Assembly: GCA_963704835.1 (NCBI GenBank)
Contig: CAVPHW010000020.1
Span: forward strand, 1 to 64,000
DNA from: GCA-2746605 sp963704835
GTDB taxonomy: Bacteria; Bacteroidota; Ignavibacteria; Ignavibacteriales; Melioribacteraceae
Length of the DNA: 64,000 bases
Reading direction: 5' to 3'
The position numbers and the translations under genes are program-made. The notes under the pieces were generated by a model that did no database searches, was not told the origin of the DNA, and saw nothing but the letters and a program-made list of their open reading frames with translations. Each line of letters begins with the position of its first letter. Position 1 is the first letter of the stretch. Below, one piece after another: positions 44,707 to 51,508 of the stretch.

Positions 44707-45132
44707 ATGGGAAAACCAATTTATATTAAAGTTGAAAAAACAATTGACCGTCCATTGGAACAAGTCTGGGAAACGGTAGCATTAGGATTTGGAAATGTTT
44801 CGGATTATAACCCTGCCATAAAAACTTCCAAATTTGATTCTGATGTAAAATCTGGGGTTGGTACGAAAAGGCATTGCGATTTTGAACCAAAAGGATACAT
44901 TAAAGAAGAAATAATCGAATGGAATGACAACGAGTCGTTCAAACTTAAGTTCAATGAATCCTCGGTTCCTATGGCATTCCTTGAAAGTAAATTCTCGTTT
45001 GTTTCTGAAAATGGAAAAACCAAAATCATACAAGAATTCTGGTACAGAATGAAAGCTCCTATGGGTTGGTTTAGTGGACTAATGAAAGGAAAGATGAAAA
45101 AGACCTTATTGGACGGACTAAATGGACTTTAA
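44707..45132 (+). CDS. SRPBCC-fold protein
   Basis: The 141 residues carry the SRPBCC start (IYIKVEKTIDRPLEQVWETVALGFGNVSDYNPAIKTSK) and the matching C-terminal helix (PMGWFSGLMKGKMKKTLLDGLNG). This fold binds hydrophobic ligands, and the exact ligand is unknown. It begins 22 bases after the D core, as a cassette gene should. TfoX follows after 22 bases. The start is ATG at 44707, AATAATGGG. Confidence 0.88.
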   Translation: MGKPIYIKVEKTIDRPLEQVWETVALGFGNVSDYNPAIKTSKFDSDVKSGVGTKRHCDFEPKGYIKEEIIEWNDNESFKLKFNESSVPMAFLESKFSFVSENGKTKIIQEFWYRMKAPMGWFSGLMKGKMKKTLLDGLNGL

Positions 45133-45154
45133 AAACATTTAAACAATTAAAATT

Positions 45155-45488
45155 ATGGCAGTCAACGAAGAATATCTAAAATACATCCAAGATCAACTTA
45201 CCGAATTTGGTGAAATTAAAAAGAATGTTTGGTGGAATAGGAATATTTAAAGATGGATTAATGTTCGCGAAAATTGGTGGAGACACATTTCGATTGAAAG
45301 TTGACGAATCTAATCAGAAGCAGTTTGAAGACCGTGGAATGAAACCCTATCACTCTGAAAAGAAAAAGAAAGGAATGCCTTATTGGGAAGTTCCTCAAGA
45401 TATACTTGAAGATAGGATAGAATTAGCAAAATGGGCCAATCAATCGTTTGAAATAGCATTAAAATCAAAAAAAATAAAAAGCAGCTAA
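45155..45488 (+). pseudogene. TfoX N-terminal-domain protein, one frameshift
   Basis: From the ATG at 45155 the first frame reads AVNEEYLKYIQDQLTEFGEIKK. After a shift near 45225 the second reads MFGGIGIFKDGLMFAKIGGDTFRLKVDESNQKQFEDRG and PYWEVPQDILEDRIELAKWANQS. Both match the TfoX N-terminal domain, widely found as a stand-alone small protein of unknown role. Full TfoX regulates competence, which should not be assumed for this short version. The stop codon lies inside the left arm of attC-like site E, as is common in cassettes. Confidence 0.8.
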
Positions 45489-45550
45489 CAATGTATATAG
45501 TGCATGGCTTCCTAACGTCAGCCACGACACCATATACAGGCCGTTGGCAG
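45481..45550 (+). repeat. attC-like site E (compact)
   Basis: This site is about 70 bases long. The left arm GCAGCTAACAATGTATATAG and right arm CATATACAGGCCGTTGGCAGC pair over two blocks (GCTAAC/GTTGGC and TGTATATaGTG/CACCATATACA). The core is GTTGGCAGC at 45543. Two-block stems with an unpaired spacer are the hallmark of attC. This is the clearest of the seven. Confidence 0.75.
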
Positions 45551-45566
45551 CAAGCAAAGAAAGATT

Positions 45567-46479
45567 ATGAACACAATTAAACTTTTAATACTCATTCTAA
45601 TTTTCAATTCTTGTAAAGTGAACAAGAAAGAAAATGTTGATAATAAGACTTTATCAAATCCAGAAATAGCATTTGTGACAAACAGAGATGGAAACTCTGA
45701 AATCTATATAATGGATATAAATGGAGAGAATTTAAGAAATATTACAAGTAACGATTCTCCTGACTATAGTCCTTCTTGGTCTTATGATGGTAAAAGTATT
45801 TATTTCTATTCAATAAGAGATGGCAATGCAGAGATATATTCTGTCAATTCTGATGGAACTGATTTAAAACGGCTAACAAACCATTCTTCATCTGACGTTC
45901 TTCCTGAAATCTCGCCTGATGGAAATTCAATTGTGTTTATGAGTGAACGAGATTCTCTTTCTAGAAATGTTTATGTAATGAACAAAGACGGTTCTAATAT
46001 CAGACCACTAACACAAAACAAATTTTATGAAGAAAGTCCTAATTGGTCTGTAACTGGTCAAGAAATAATATTCACAAGACAATTGCGTGATTCTTCAGAT
46101 ACTTCTCACGCTGCCAATGGAGAGATATTTATAATGGATTCAAATGGCAGAAATGTAAAAAGGCTTACAAACAAAATTGGTTATGATTCTGGAGCTAAAT
46201 TTTCGCCCAATGGAAAACAAATTGCATTTTATGGTAGCAATGGAATGATCAATTGGGATTTATTTATAATGGATTCGTGATGGAACGAATTTATACAATC
46301 TAACAAATGATACAATTGAGTGTTATTCACCTGATTGGTCATCAGATGGACAATGGCTTGTTTATACTGCGGGAAGTAAAGGAAATTATAATATTTGGAA
46401 AATAAACATTACTACCAAAGAACGAATTAAATTAACGAACACTAACGGCAGAAATGAAAGTCCTGTTTGGAAAAAATAG
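45567..46479 (+). pseudogene. TolB-like beta-propeller lipoprotein, one frameshift
   Basis: The product has a lipoprotein signal (LILILIFNSCKVN). Repeats of about 45 residues follow: AFVTNRDGNSEIYIMDINGENLRNIT, DYSPSWSYDGKSIYFYS, NAEIYSVNSDGTDLKRLTNH, SDVLPEISPDGNSIVFMSERD and so on, a WD40-like TolB propeller (PD40). The frame breaks near 46275 inside LFIMDS. The next frame gives DGTNLYNLTNDT, WSSDGQWLVYTAG and ends NGRNESPVWKK. Total of about 304 residues. It is a periplasmic protein, but there is no pal or tolQRA near, so the role is unclear. Its stop touches attC-like site F. Confidence 0.82.
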
Positions 46480-46614
46480 CCAGCTGCCAACAATGGATAT
46501 AAGTAATTGCTTGTTCTCGCATACTTCTGAAAATCCTCGCGGATTTTCAGTTTGGTGTGTACTTGCAAAGTTACTTGCTAATCCCGCACTACGCTTATAC
46601 TTGACCGTTAGCAA
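46480..46614 (+). repeat. attC-like site F
   Basis: The left arm GCTGCCAACAATGGATATAAG and right arm CTTATACTTGACCGTTAGCAAC pair in two blocks. The core is GTTAGCAAC at 46607. An internal perfect hairpin CTGAAAATC / GATTTTCAG lies in the central part. Length is about 135 bases. Confidence 0.7.
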
Positions 46615-46658
46615 CAATTTGGAAAATAATACAAGATAAAAAGATAATATGATGAAAC

Positions 46659-47102
46659 TTGAATCTAACGCTACTAATACAAATTCAAAAACCGATTGAA
46701 GAAGTTTTTGACGGGATTGTTAATCCCGAGAAAATGACAAAATATTTTATTTCCGAAAGTAGTGGTTTTATGGAATCAGGGAAAGAAGTAGTTTGGAAAT
46801 TCCCTGAATTTGATGACCAATATCCAGTGAATGTAATTAAAGTTGAAAAAAATAGTTTGATTTCATTTGTTTGGGATCCGGAAACTGTTGTAACTATTAC
46901 ATTAGAAAAATTACCTGACAATAGTACCTTAGTAAAGGTAATTGAAAATGGAAAGGACCTTAATGAAAATAACCTGAAATGGGCTTTGGAGAATTCAGGA
47001 GGATGGGCAAATTTCATGGCTTGCCTAAAAGCTTATTTGGAGTATGGAATAAATCTCCGAAAAGGTGCTTTTGAGTTTATGAGAAAAAATAATAACTATT
47101 AA
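46659..47102 (+). pseudogene. SRPBCC/AHSA1-type protein, start frame uncertain
   Basis: The frame reads IQIQKPIEEVFDGIVNPEKMTKYFISESSGFMESGKEVVWKF and has the AHSA1 features (KLPDNSTLVKVIENG...GWANFMACLKAYLEYGIN). The ATG codons at 46650/46653 are in another frame (MKLESNATNTNSK) and lose the frame within 30 bases, so one base near 46670-46680 is probably wrong. The product is about 150 residues. The AHSA1 branch in eukaryotes activates Hsp90; the bacterial members are mostly uncharacterised. It lies 8 bases before the next SRPBCC gene. Confidence 0.75.
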
Positions 47103-47110
47103 GAAAGATT

Positions 47111-47560
47111 ATGAAAATAAGTATTGACATTGAAATAAACGCACCGAAAGAAAAAGTTTGGAAGGTAATTACAGATATTGAAAATTCTGTGAACACAATT
47201 TCAGAAATTGAAAATATTGAGATACTTAATAAGCCTAATGACACTATGGTTGGTTTAAAGTGGAAAGAAACCAGAACAATTTTTGGAAAATCTTCCACAG
47301 AAACCATGTGGATTACTGAAGCCAAAGAAAATAGTTTTTATAAAACAAGAGCTGAGAGCAATGGAGCTGTTTATCAAACTGTTTTAAAACTTACTGAAAA
47401 TGAAAATATTACGGTATTAATCATGGAATTTAGTTCAGAAGCAGTTACTTTTAAAGGAAAAATTTTGGCTTTTATTTTTGGAATAATGTTAAAGAGGACG
47501 ATGAAAAAACTTATTGAAAAAGATTTGATTGACATTAAATCTACTATTGAAAAAGAATAA
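47111..47560 (+). CDS. SRPBCC-fold protein
   Basis: The 149 residues carry MKISIDIEINAPKEKVWKVITDIENSVNTISEIENIE (SRPBCC start), a strand LKWKETRTIFGKSSTETMWI, and a C-terminal amphipathic/hydrophobic helix (GKILAFIFGIMLKRTMKKLIEKDL). The ligand is unknown. It is one of three SRPBCC genes in the array, which could be unrelated captures or a duplicated function. It starts with AAAGATTATG 8 bases after the previous stop. Confidence 0.9.
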   Translation: MKISIDIEINAPKEKVWKVITDIENSVNTISEIENIEILNKPNDTMVGLKWKETRTIFGKSSTETMWITEAKENSFYKTRAESNGAVYQTVLKLTENENITVLIMEFSSEAVTFKGKILAFIFGIMLKRTMKKLIEKDLIDIKSTIEKE

Positions 47561-47596
47561 CATAATTATATTTTTTAAAAATTTTAGTTCGTTAAA

Positions 47597-47965
47597 ATGA
47601 AAGTTACTGCAGAAAAAAATGCAAAAGTCGGTGAAATGATATTTGCCTCAATTTACCCCCTTTACTGGAATAGATTGGAAAAGCATGGAAGAACAAAAGA
47701 AGAGTTCCATCAAGTAATAGAATGGTTAACCGGTTTTGATGAAAAAAAATTACAATCACTTATTGAAGAGAAAGTAACGTTTAAAACGTTTTTTGAAAAA
47801 GCAAAAATCCATCCCAATGCACACATGATTAAAGGAGTTGTTTGTGGTTATCGAATTGAAGAAATAGAGGATGAATTTGAATTGTATAAACAATGCAGAC
47901 GTATGGAAAAGCTCATTGATGAATTGGCGAAAGGTAGAAAGATGGAAAAGATTTTAAGGCAATAA
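47597..47965 (+). CDS. DUF2200 family protein
   Basis: The 122-residue frame matches the DUF2200 family along its length: KVGEMIFASIYPLYWNRLEKHGRTKEEFHQVIEWLTGFDEK, FKTFFEKAKIHPNAHMIKGVVCGYRIEEIED and LYKQCRRMEKLIDELAKGRKMEKILR. The function is unknown. DUF2200 proteins appear as single small genes scattered across many phyla, as cassette genes do. The start is ATG at 47597, 36 bases after the previous stop, and DUF1801 follows after 14 bases. Confidence 0.9.
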   Translation: MKVTAEKNAKVGEMIFASIYPLYWNRLEKHGRTKEEFHQVIEWLTGFDEKKLQSLIEEKVTFKTFFEKAKIHPNAHMIKGVVCGYRIEEIEDEFELYKQCRRMEKLIDELAKGRKMEKILRQ

Positions 47966-47979
47966 GCAAAAACGGAATT

Positions 47980-48427
47980 ATGGCAAAAACAAAGACAACT
48001 TACACAGGAGAAAACGTAACAGATTTCATAAACTCATACGTTGATAATGAACAGAAAAAAGCTGACAGTTTTCGATTTAATCGAACTAATGCAGGAATGG
48101 TCTGGTTCTGAACCTAAAATGTGGGGACCTACTATTATCGGATTCGGCAACTACCATTACAAATATGCTAGCGGACACGAAGGTGATGCACCAGTTCTTG
48201 GATTTTCTCCGAGAAAAGCAGCGTTGTCTCTCTATGTTTATTCTGATACGAAAAGAAGTAAATTATTATTAGCTGAACTCGGTAAATTCAAAATGGGTAA
48301 AGCCTGTATTTATGTGAAAAAACTTTCTGACATCAATATTTCGGCTTTAAAAGAACTCTGCATAGAATCAATTAAATACATTAACGAGCATCACGAATGT
48401 TCTTGCAGAATAAAACAAACCAATTAA
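47980..48427 (+). pseudogene. DUF1801 domain protein, one frameshift
   Basis: From ATG 47980 the first frame reads AKTKTTYTGENVTDFINSYVDNEQKKADS. After a shift near 48065 the second reads LIELMQEWSGSEPKMWGPTIIGFGNYHYKYASG and GDAPVLGFSPRKAALSLYV, the DUF1801 signature, ending CRIKQTN. The joined product is about 148 residues. DUF1801 is a small domain of unknown role. The gene ends 16 bases before attC-like site G. Confidence 0.85.
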
Positions 48428-48443
48428 CGAAAGAAAGAAAAAC

Positions 48444-48579
48444 TGGTGCTAACAGCACCTACAAGAAATTGGCGGTTCAGTGGTTAAATGAGTTTTGTGC
48501 TTCGTATCAAGTGCAGTGCTGGCAGACAGTTTTGTGCTTCGAAATCGCCAACTTCTTGTAGCTGCAAAACGTTATGCGT
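48444..48579 (+). repeat. attC-like site G
   Basis: The left arm GCTAACAGCACCTACAAGAA continues into TTGGCG. The right arm CGCCAACTTCTTGTAG leads to the core GTTATGCGTC at 48571. The inner arms (CTACAAGAAaTTGGCG / CGCCAACTTCTTGTAG) pair over 16 positions with one bulge or mismatch. GTTATGC is also the terminal core of the Vibrio VCR type. Confidence 0.72.
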
Positions 48580-48642
48580 CATTATTAAACTTAAAGAGTA
48601 AGAGTCCACATCAATTGAGATCAATTGAGAAGATTGTGAAAA

Positions 48643-49581
48643 ATGAAAGCAATAGTATACACTAAAAAAGGTTTACCTGACAAGCTAATTTATAGTGATG
48701 TTGAAAAGCCTAGACCAAACGACAACGAAGTATTGATAAAAATACTTGCAGTATCAGCAAATGCAGCAGATTACCGTTCGATGAGAATGGGAATGATACC
48801 AAAGAAAAGGATTTTTGGAGCCGATATAGCTGGTAAAGTGGAATCGGTCGGCAAAAATATCCAACAGTTTAAGCTTGGGGATGAAGTATTCGGAGATCTT
48901 TCTGATTATGGATTTGGAGGTTTCGCCGAATACGCTGTCGCCCCTGAAAAAGCATTGATACCAAAGCCAGCAAAAATACTATTTGAAGAAGCAGCAGCCT
49001 TGCCTATAGCAGCAATAACAGCTTTACAAGCATTACGTGACAAAGGTAACATTCAAAAAGGACAAAATATTTTGATTGTAGGTAGCGGTGGTGGCGTTGG
49101 GACCTTTGCCGTCCAGCTAGCCAAATATTTCGGTTCGATAGTAACAGCAGTATGTAGTACGAGAAATGTGGAACAAACGAGGACTCTTGGTGCGGATTAT
49201 GTCATTGATTACACAAAAGAGGATTTCACCAAAAGCAACAAGTGTTACGACCTCATTTTAGGCGTCAATGGCAATCATCCGCTTATTGCCTACAAACGAA
49301 CCTTAAATCCGAACGGCATCTATGTCATGGTCGGTGGTTCTTTAAGGCAGATTCTCAAGTCTATTTTATTTGGTTGGATGATGTCGTTTGGCTCAAGGAA
49401 AATGCGTTTTCTTTCGGCGAAGTCAAACCAAAAGGATTTAGAGTTTATCGTTAAGCTCGTTGAGAATGGCAAGATAAAGCCGCTTATTGATAGGCGTTAT
49501 TCGCTAGATAAGGCCGCCGATGCCATGCGGTATTTAGGCGAAGGACACGCTCGGGGGAAAGTGGTCATAAATGTGGAATGA
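48643..49581 (+). CDS. MDR-family NAD(P)-dependent alcohol dehydrogenase / quinone oxidoreductase
   Basis: The 312 residues start with the GroES-like fold (LIYSDVEKPRPNDNEVLIKILAVSANAADYRSMRM, FGADIAGKVESVGKNIQQFKLGDEVFGD). The Rossmann domain follows (NILIVGSGGGVGTFAVQLAKYFGSIVTAVC). The AGxVGxxxxQLAK pattern and lack of a structural zinc Cys cluster place it with quinone-oxidoreductase-like MDR enzymes, which use NADPH. The substrate is unknown. It is the last cassette gene, starting 63 bases after the G core. The stop lies 22 bases before site H. Confidence 0.92.
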   Translation: MKAIVYTKKGLPDKLIYSDVEKPRPNDNEVLIKILAVSANAADYRSMRMGMIPKKRIFGADIAGKVESVGKNIQQFKLGDEVFGDLSDYGFGGFAEYAVAPEKALIPKPAKILFEEAAALPIAAITALQALRDKGNIQKGQNILIVGSGGGVGTFAVQLAKYFGSIVTAVCSTRNVEQTRTLGADYVIDYTKEDFTKSNKCYDLILGVNGNHPLIAYKRTLNPNGIYVMVGGSLRQILKSILFGWMMSFGSRKMRFLSAKSNQKDLEFIVKLVENGKIKPLIDRRYSLDKAADAMRYLGEGHARGKVVINVE

Positions 49582-49602
49582 AAATTAAAACTGGAAGATA
49601 AG

Positions 49603-49742
49603 GAACGCTTAACATCCTATATACGACATGCTCAGTTTATCGTTTTTTCATTAACTTGATGGCGGGTGTGGAAAATATGCTGGTTTAATATGAAATTGAA
49701 TCCAAATTGAACCGCACGTCGCATAGACATGACCGTTGGCGT
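49603..49742 (+). repeat. attC-like site H
   Basis: The left arm GAACGCTTAACATCCTATAT and right arm GACATGACCGTTGGCGTC, with the inner ACGACATGC / GCACGTCGC arms, pair in two blocks. The core is GTTGGCGTC at 49735. It marks the right end of the array. Confidence 0.7.
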
Positions 49743-50089
49743 CAATTTAGCATTATCATACAAGCCTTCTCTTACATTTTCAATATTTTTATCTTACTTC
49801 TAAATATCAATCAATTATCATTACAATTTGAATTCTAATCTCTAAAACATTTTTCTAATCTAGCCTACTTTATGTGGGCATTTTCATTTTAACCTAATCC
49901 AACAAACCAGCTCCGTAGTAAATCTGTACTACTTAACGCTTACAATTACAGAGCTACAATGCTGCCAGCCTTATTTAAGCGCCGCTAGATAAAGGATTAT
50001 ATCAAAATATAATCTCTAAAACATAATGTATTTAAACAACATAAGCCGATCAAAAGGCTTTTTTCCATTTAAACAAGTAGGAGGTTCTA
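49743..50089. other. Spacer between cassette array and decayed element
   Basis: No ORF is supported. It holds a 14-bp direct repeat AATCTCTAAAACAT at 49837-49850 and 50011-50024, 174 bases apart, and copy 2 of the dispersed repeat (49973-50005). A ribosome site AGGAGG lies just before 50090. Confidence 0.5.
49973..50005 (+). repeat. Dispersed repeat, copy 2
   Basis: This matches copy 1 at 42889-42921 over about 33 bases (CCAGCCT/ATTTAAGC/CCGCT/AGGAT). It lies close to the second copy of the 14-bp repeat. Confidence 0.5.
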
Positions 50090-50365
50090 ATGAAGCACTG
50101 CATTAAAACAATCACCTGGAAATTCAAGGATTCCGGTGAATCATATCCACAACTTAAAGATCGTAAAGTTAAGATTACCTCTCCATCTCAAATGTATGAG
50201 AACTTTAACTTTCTCTTTGAAGGAGAAGTGAAAGAAAAGTTCGTTGTCTTCTGGTTAAGCACAAGCAACAATGTAATTGGTTTTGAGGTTATGAAGGATT
50301 ATTAAATAGTTCTTTAGTTCACCCCAGAGAGGTGTTCATAGGCGCTATAATTAGTTTTAGGAATG
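50090..50365 (+). pseudogene. Truncated RadC/JAB-domain protein
   Basis: From ATG 50090 (strong AGGAGG) the frame reads CIKTITWKFKDSGESYPQLKDRKVKITSPSQ and MYENFNFLFEGEVKEKFVVFWLSTSNNVIGFEV, the N-terminal half of a RadC-type JAB domain. In the next frame GLLNSSLVHPREVFIGAI continues it, but the JAMM metal site (HNHPSG...) is absent. The sequence runs into an unrelated stretch (ISFRNELDG...). This is a deletion scar. RadC genes are frequent on mobile elements. Confidence 0.65.
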
Positions 50366-50766
50366 AACTTGACGGAATAGAAATAAAGGAATATGATAGT
50401 AGAAGCTACAAGAAAATCAACGAAGAGAAGCGGAAAGAAAATATTACAATTAAAAAGCAGCTTGACCTCCATTTCCTGCATAAAGTAAATGGATACCTGC
50501 CTAATCTTTTACTTAAAGATATAGTCGATCATCACCCCTTGCTGCAAGATTACCTATTTACCGGTTATGGGTCTGCCCTCATGAATATCGACTCCAAGAT
50601 CGCCGAGGGAGTGCTAAAAAGGCTTACCTACAAGAAGATTCCTGCACTATGTGTACATGACAGCTTTATTGTTGAATCGTGCCACCAAGCGGCTCTAATA
50701 GAGGTTATGAACCAAGAGTATAGCAAGATGATGAATGGAGTCACCTGTGATATCAAAATTAAATAA
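50332..50766 (+). pseudogene. Fragment resembling the end of a mobile-element replication protein
   Basis: This 144-residue frame begins inside the RadC remnant and then has INEEKRKENITIKKQLDLHF and LLQDYLFTGYGSALMNIDSKIAEGVLKRLTYKKIPALCVHDSFIVESCHQAALIEVMNQEY. The segment DSKIAEGVLKRLTYKKIPALCVHDSFIV resembles the C-terminal part of plasmid or phage primase/replication proteins, though I name this from memory of the motif only. It has no clear start of its own and is probably non-functional. Confidence 0.4.
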
Positions 50767-50792
50767 TAAGGTAATAACAAAATTTTTCACCC

Positions 50793-51071
50793 ATGATAAA
50801 GCAAGGTAATCTTCTTGAATATTCAGAGACTGAGGCAATCGGAAGGGCATTGAGAAGATTCTTTAAGAAGATAGGGATTGAGAATAAAGGTTATAGTGCT
50901 CGTACCTTCAGAAAAATTTTTATCACCCTCTGCAGAAGCTATGGTATGGATTCATCAATTGTTGCTGAACTAGTTGGACATGAGCATCAATCAACTGCTG
51001 ATAAATTCTATAATAAAATAGATCATTCCCAGATGATCAAAGAGTTACAAAAATTCAAACGACCACAATAA
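50793..51071 (+). pseudogene. Tyrosine recombinase C-terminal fragment
   Basis: The 92 residues carry the end of a tyrosine recombinase: TFRKIFITLCRSYGMDSSIVAELVGHEHQSTADKFYNKIDHSQMI. The Arg (FRK), the GH motif and the nucleophile-like Tyr (KFY) are visible. The first catalytic Arg box and the N-terminal DNA-binding domain are missing, and the His of HxxR is Arg. It lacks the extra motif that marks integron integrases. Its end is 220 bases from the 3' end of tRNA-Met, a usual integration target. I read it as the scar of an integrative element. Confidence 0.6.
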
Positions 51072-51251
51072 TCTACCATTCTTTAGCCCGCAATAATAAA
51101 ACAACTGAAATCAAAAAATCTTCGAACATCAAAGTTAAATGAGAATTAAATTTATACTATTGTAACTTAAGTGAAGTGGAAGTGCAGGTGAATTGAGGAA
51201 AAAATAAGCTGATTTTAGTATGGTTTACAGAATATGAGAAAACGCACAAAT

Positions 51252-51286
51252 AAAAAAACCTCGAAAACAACTTGAATTCGAGGTTT
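51252..51286 (-). terminator. Terminator of tRNA-Met
   Basis: A perfect 10-bp stem AAACCTCGAA / TTCGAGGTTT with an 11-base loop, then a run of T on the minus strand, sits just after the 3' end of the tRNA. Confidence 0.9.
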
Positions 51287-51290
51287 CTCG

Positions 51291-51364
51291 TGGGCCCGGA
51301 GGGACTTGAACCCCCGACCCTCTGATTATGAGTCAGATGCTCTAACCAACTGAGCTACAGGCCC
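51291..51364 (-). tRNA. trnM: tRNA with anticodon CAU (elongator Met, possibly Ile2)
   Basis: The minus-strand cloverleaf is complete. The acceptor GGGCCTG/CGGGCCC, the D arm GTAGCTCAGTTGGTTAGAGC, the anticodon stem TCTGA/TCAGA with loop CTCATAA (anticodon CAT), and the T arm GGGGG-TTCAAGT-CCCTC are seen, with discriminator A. CAU tRNAs can be Met or lysidine-modified Ile2, and sequence alone does not settle it. The initiator-specific first-pair mismatch is not present. Confidence 0.93.
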
Positions 51365-51508
51365 TAAAAAAATAGACACGTAAAATAACACAATCGATTT
51401 TTGAAATCAATATAAATTTAACATATAACTAATTATTCTTATTTCAGTTTTTTTTAATCAGTATATATTTTTATTTTAACGGGTCTCATCTATTCAAAAG
51501 GAAAATTT

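Larger units (their letters stand above)
40281..49742 (+). mobile_element. Integron-like gene-cassette array without visible integrase (CALIN-type)
   Basis: Seven imperfect palindromes end with a GTTRGC-like core (40415, 41765, 44679, 45543, 46607, 48571, 49735). Each follows a gene or group of small genes, and all genes are on the plus strand. The genes are typical of cassettes: a serine hydrolase, an HTH pair, SRPBCC, TfoX, TolB-like, DUF2200, DUF1801 and an MDR oxidoreductase. No IntI-like integrase or attI is visible, so this is best described as a cluster of attC sites lacking an integrase. The sites were read by eye. The array assignment is inference. Confidence 0.65.

Noticed and set aside
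40281..49742. CRISPR array or ordinary intrinsic terminators as the explanation of the palindromes
   Set aside because: The elements are long (70-140 bases), not evenly spaced, not identical, and lack T runs after most stems, so neither fits.
50793..51071. Integron integrase (IntI) of the cassette array
   Set aside because: Only the C-terminal end of a generic tyrosine recombinase is present, with a replaced HxxR His. The IntI-specific extra motif is not visible, and it lies on the far side of the array.
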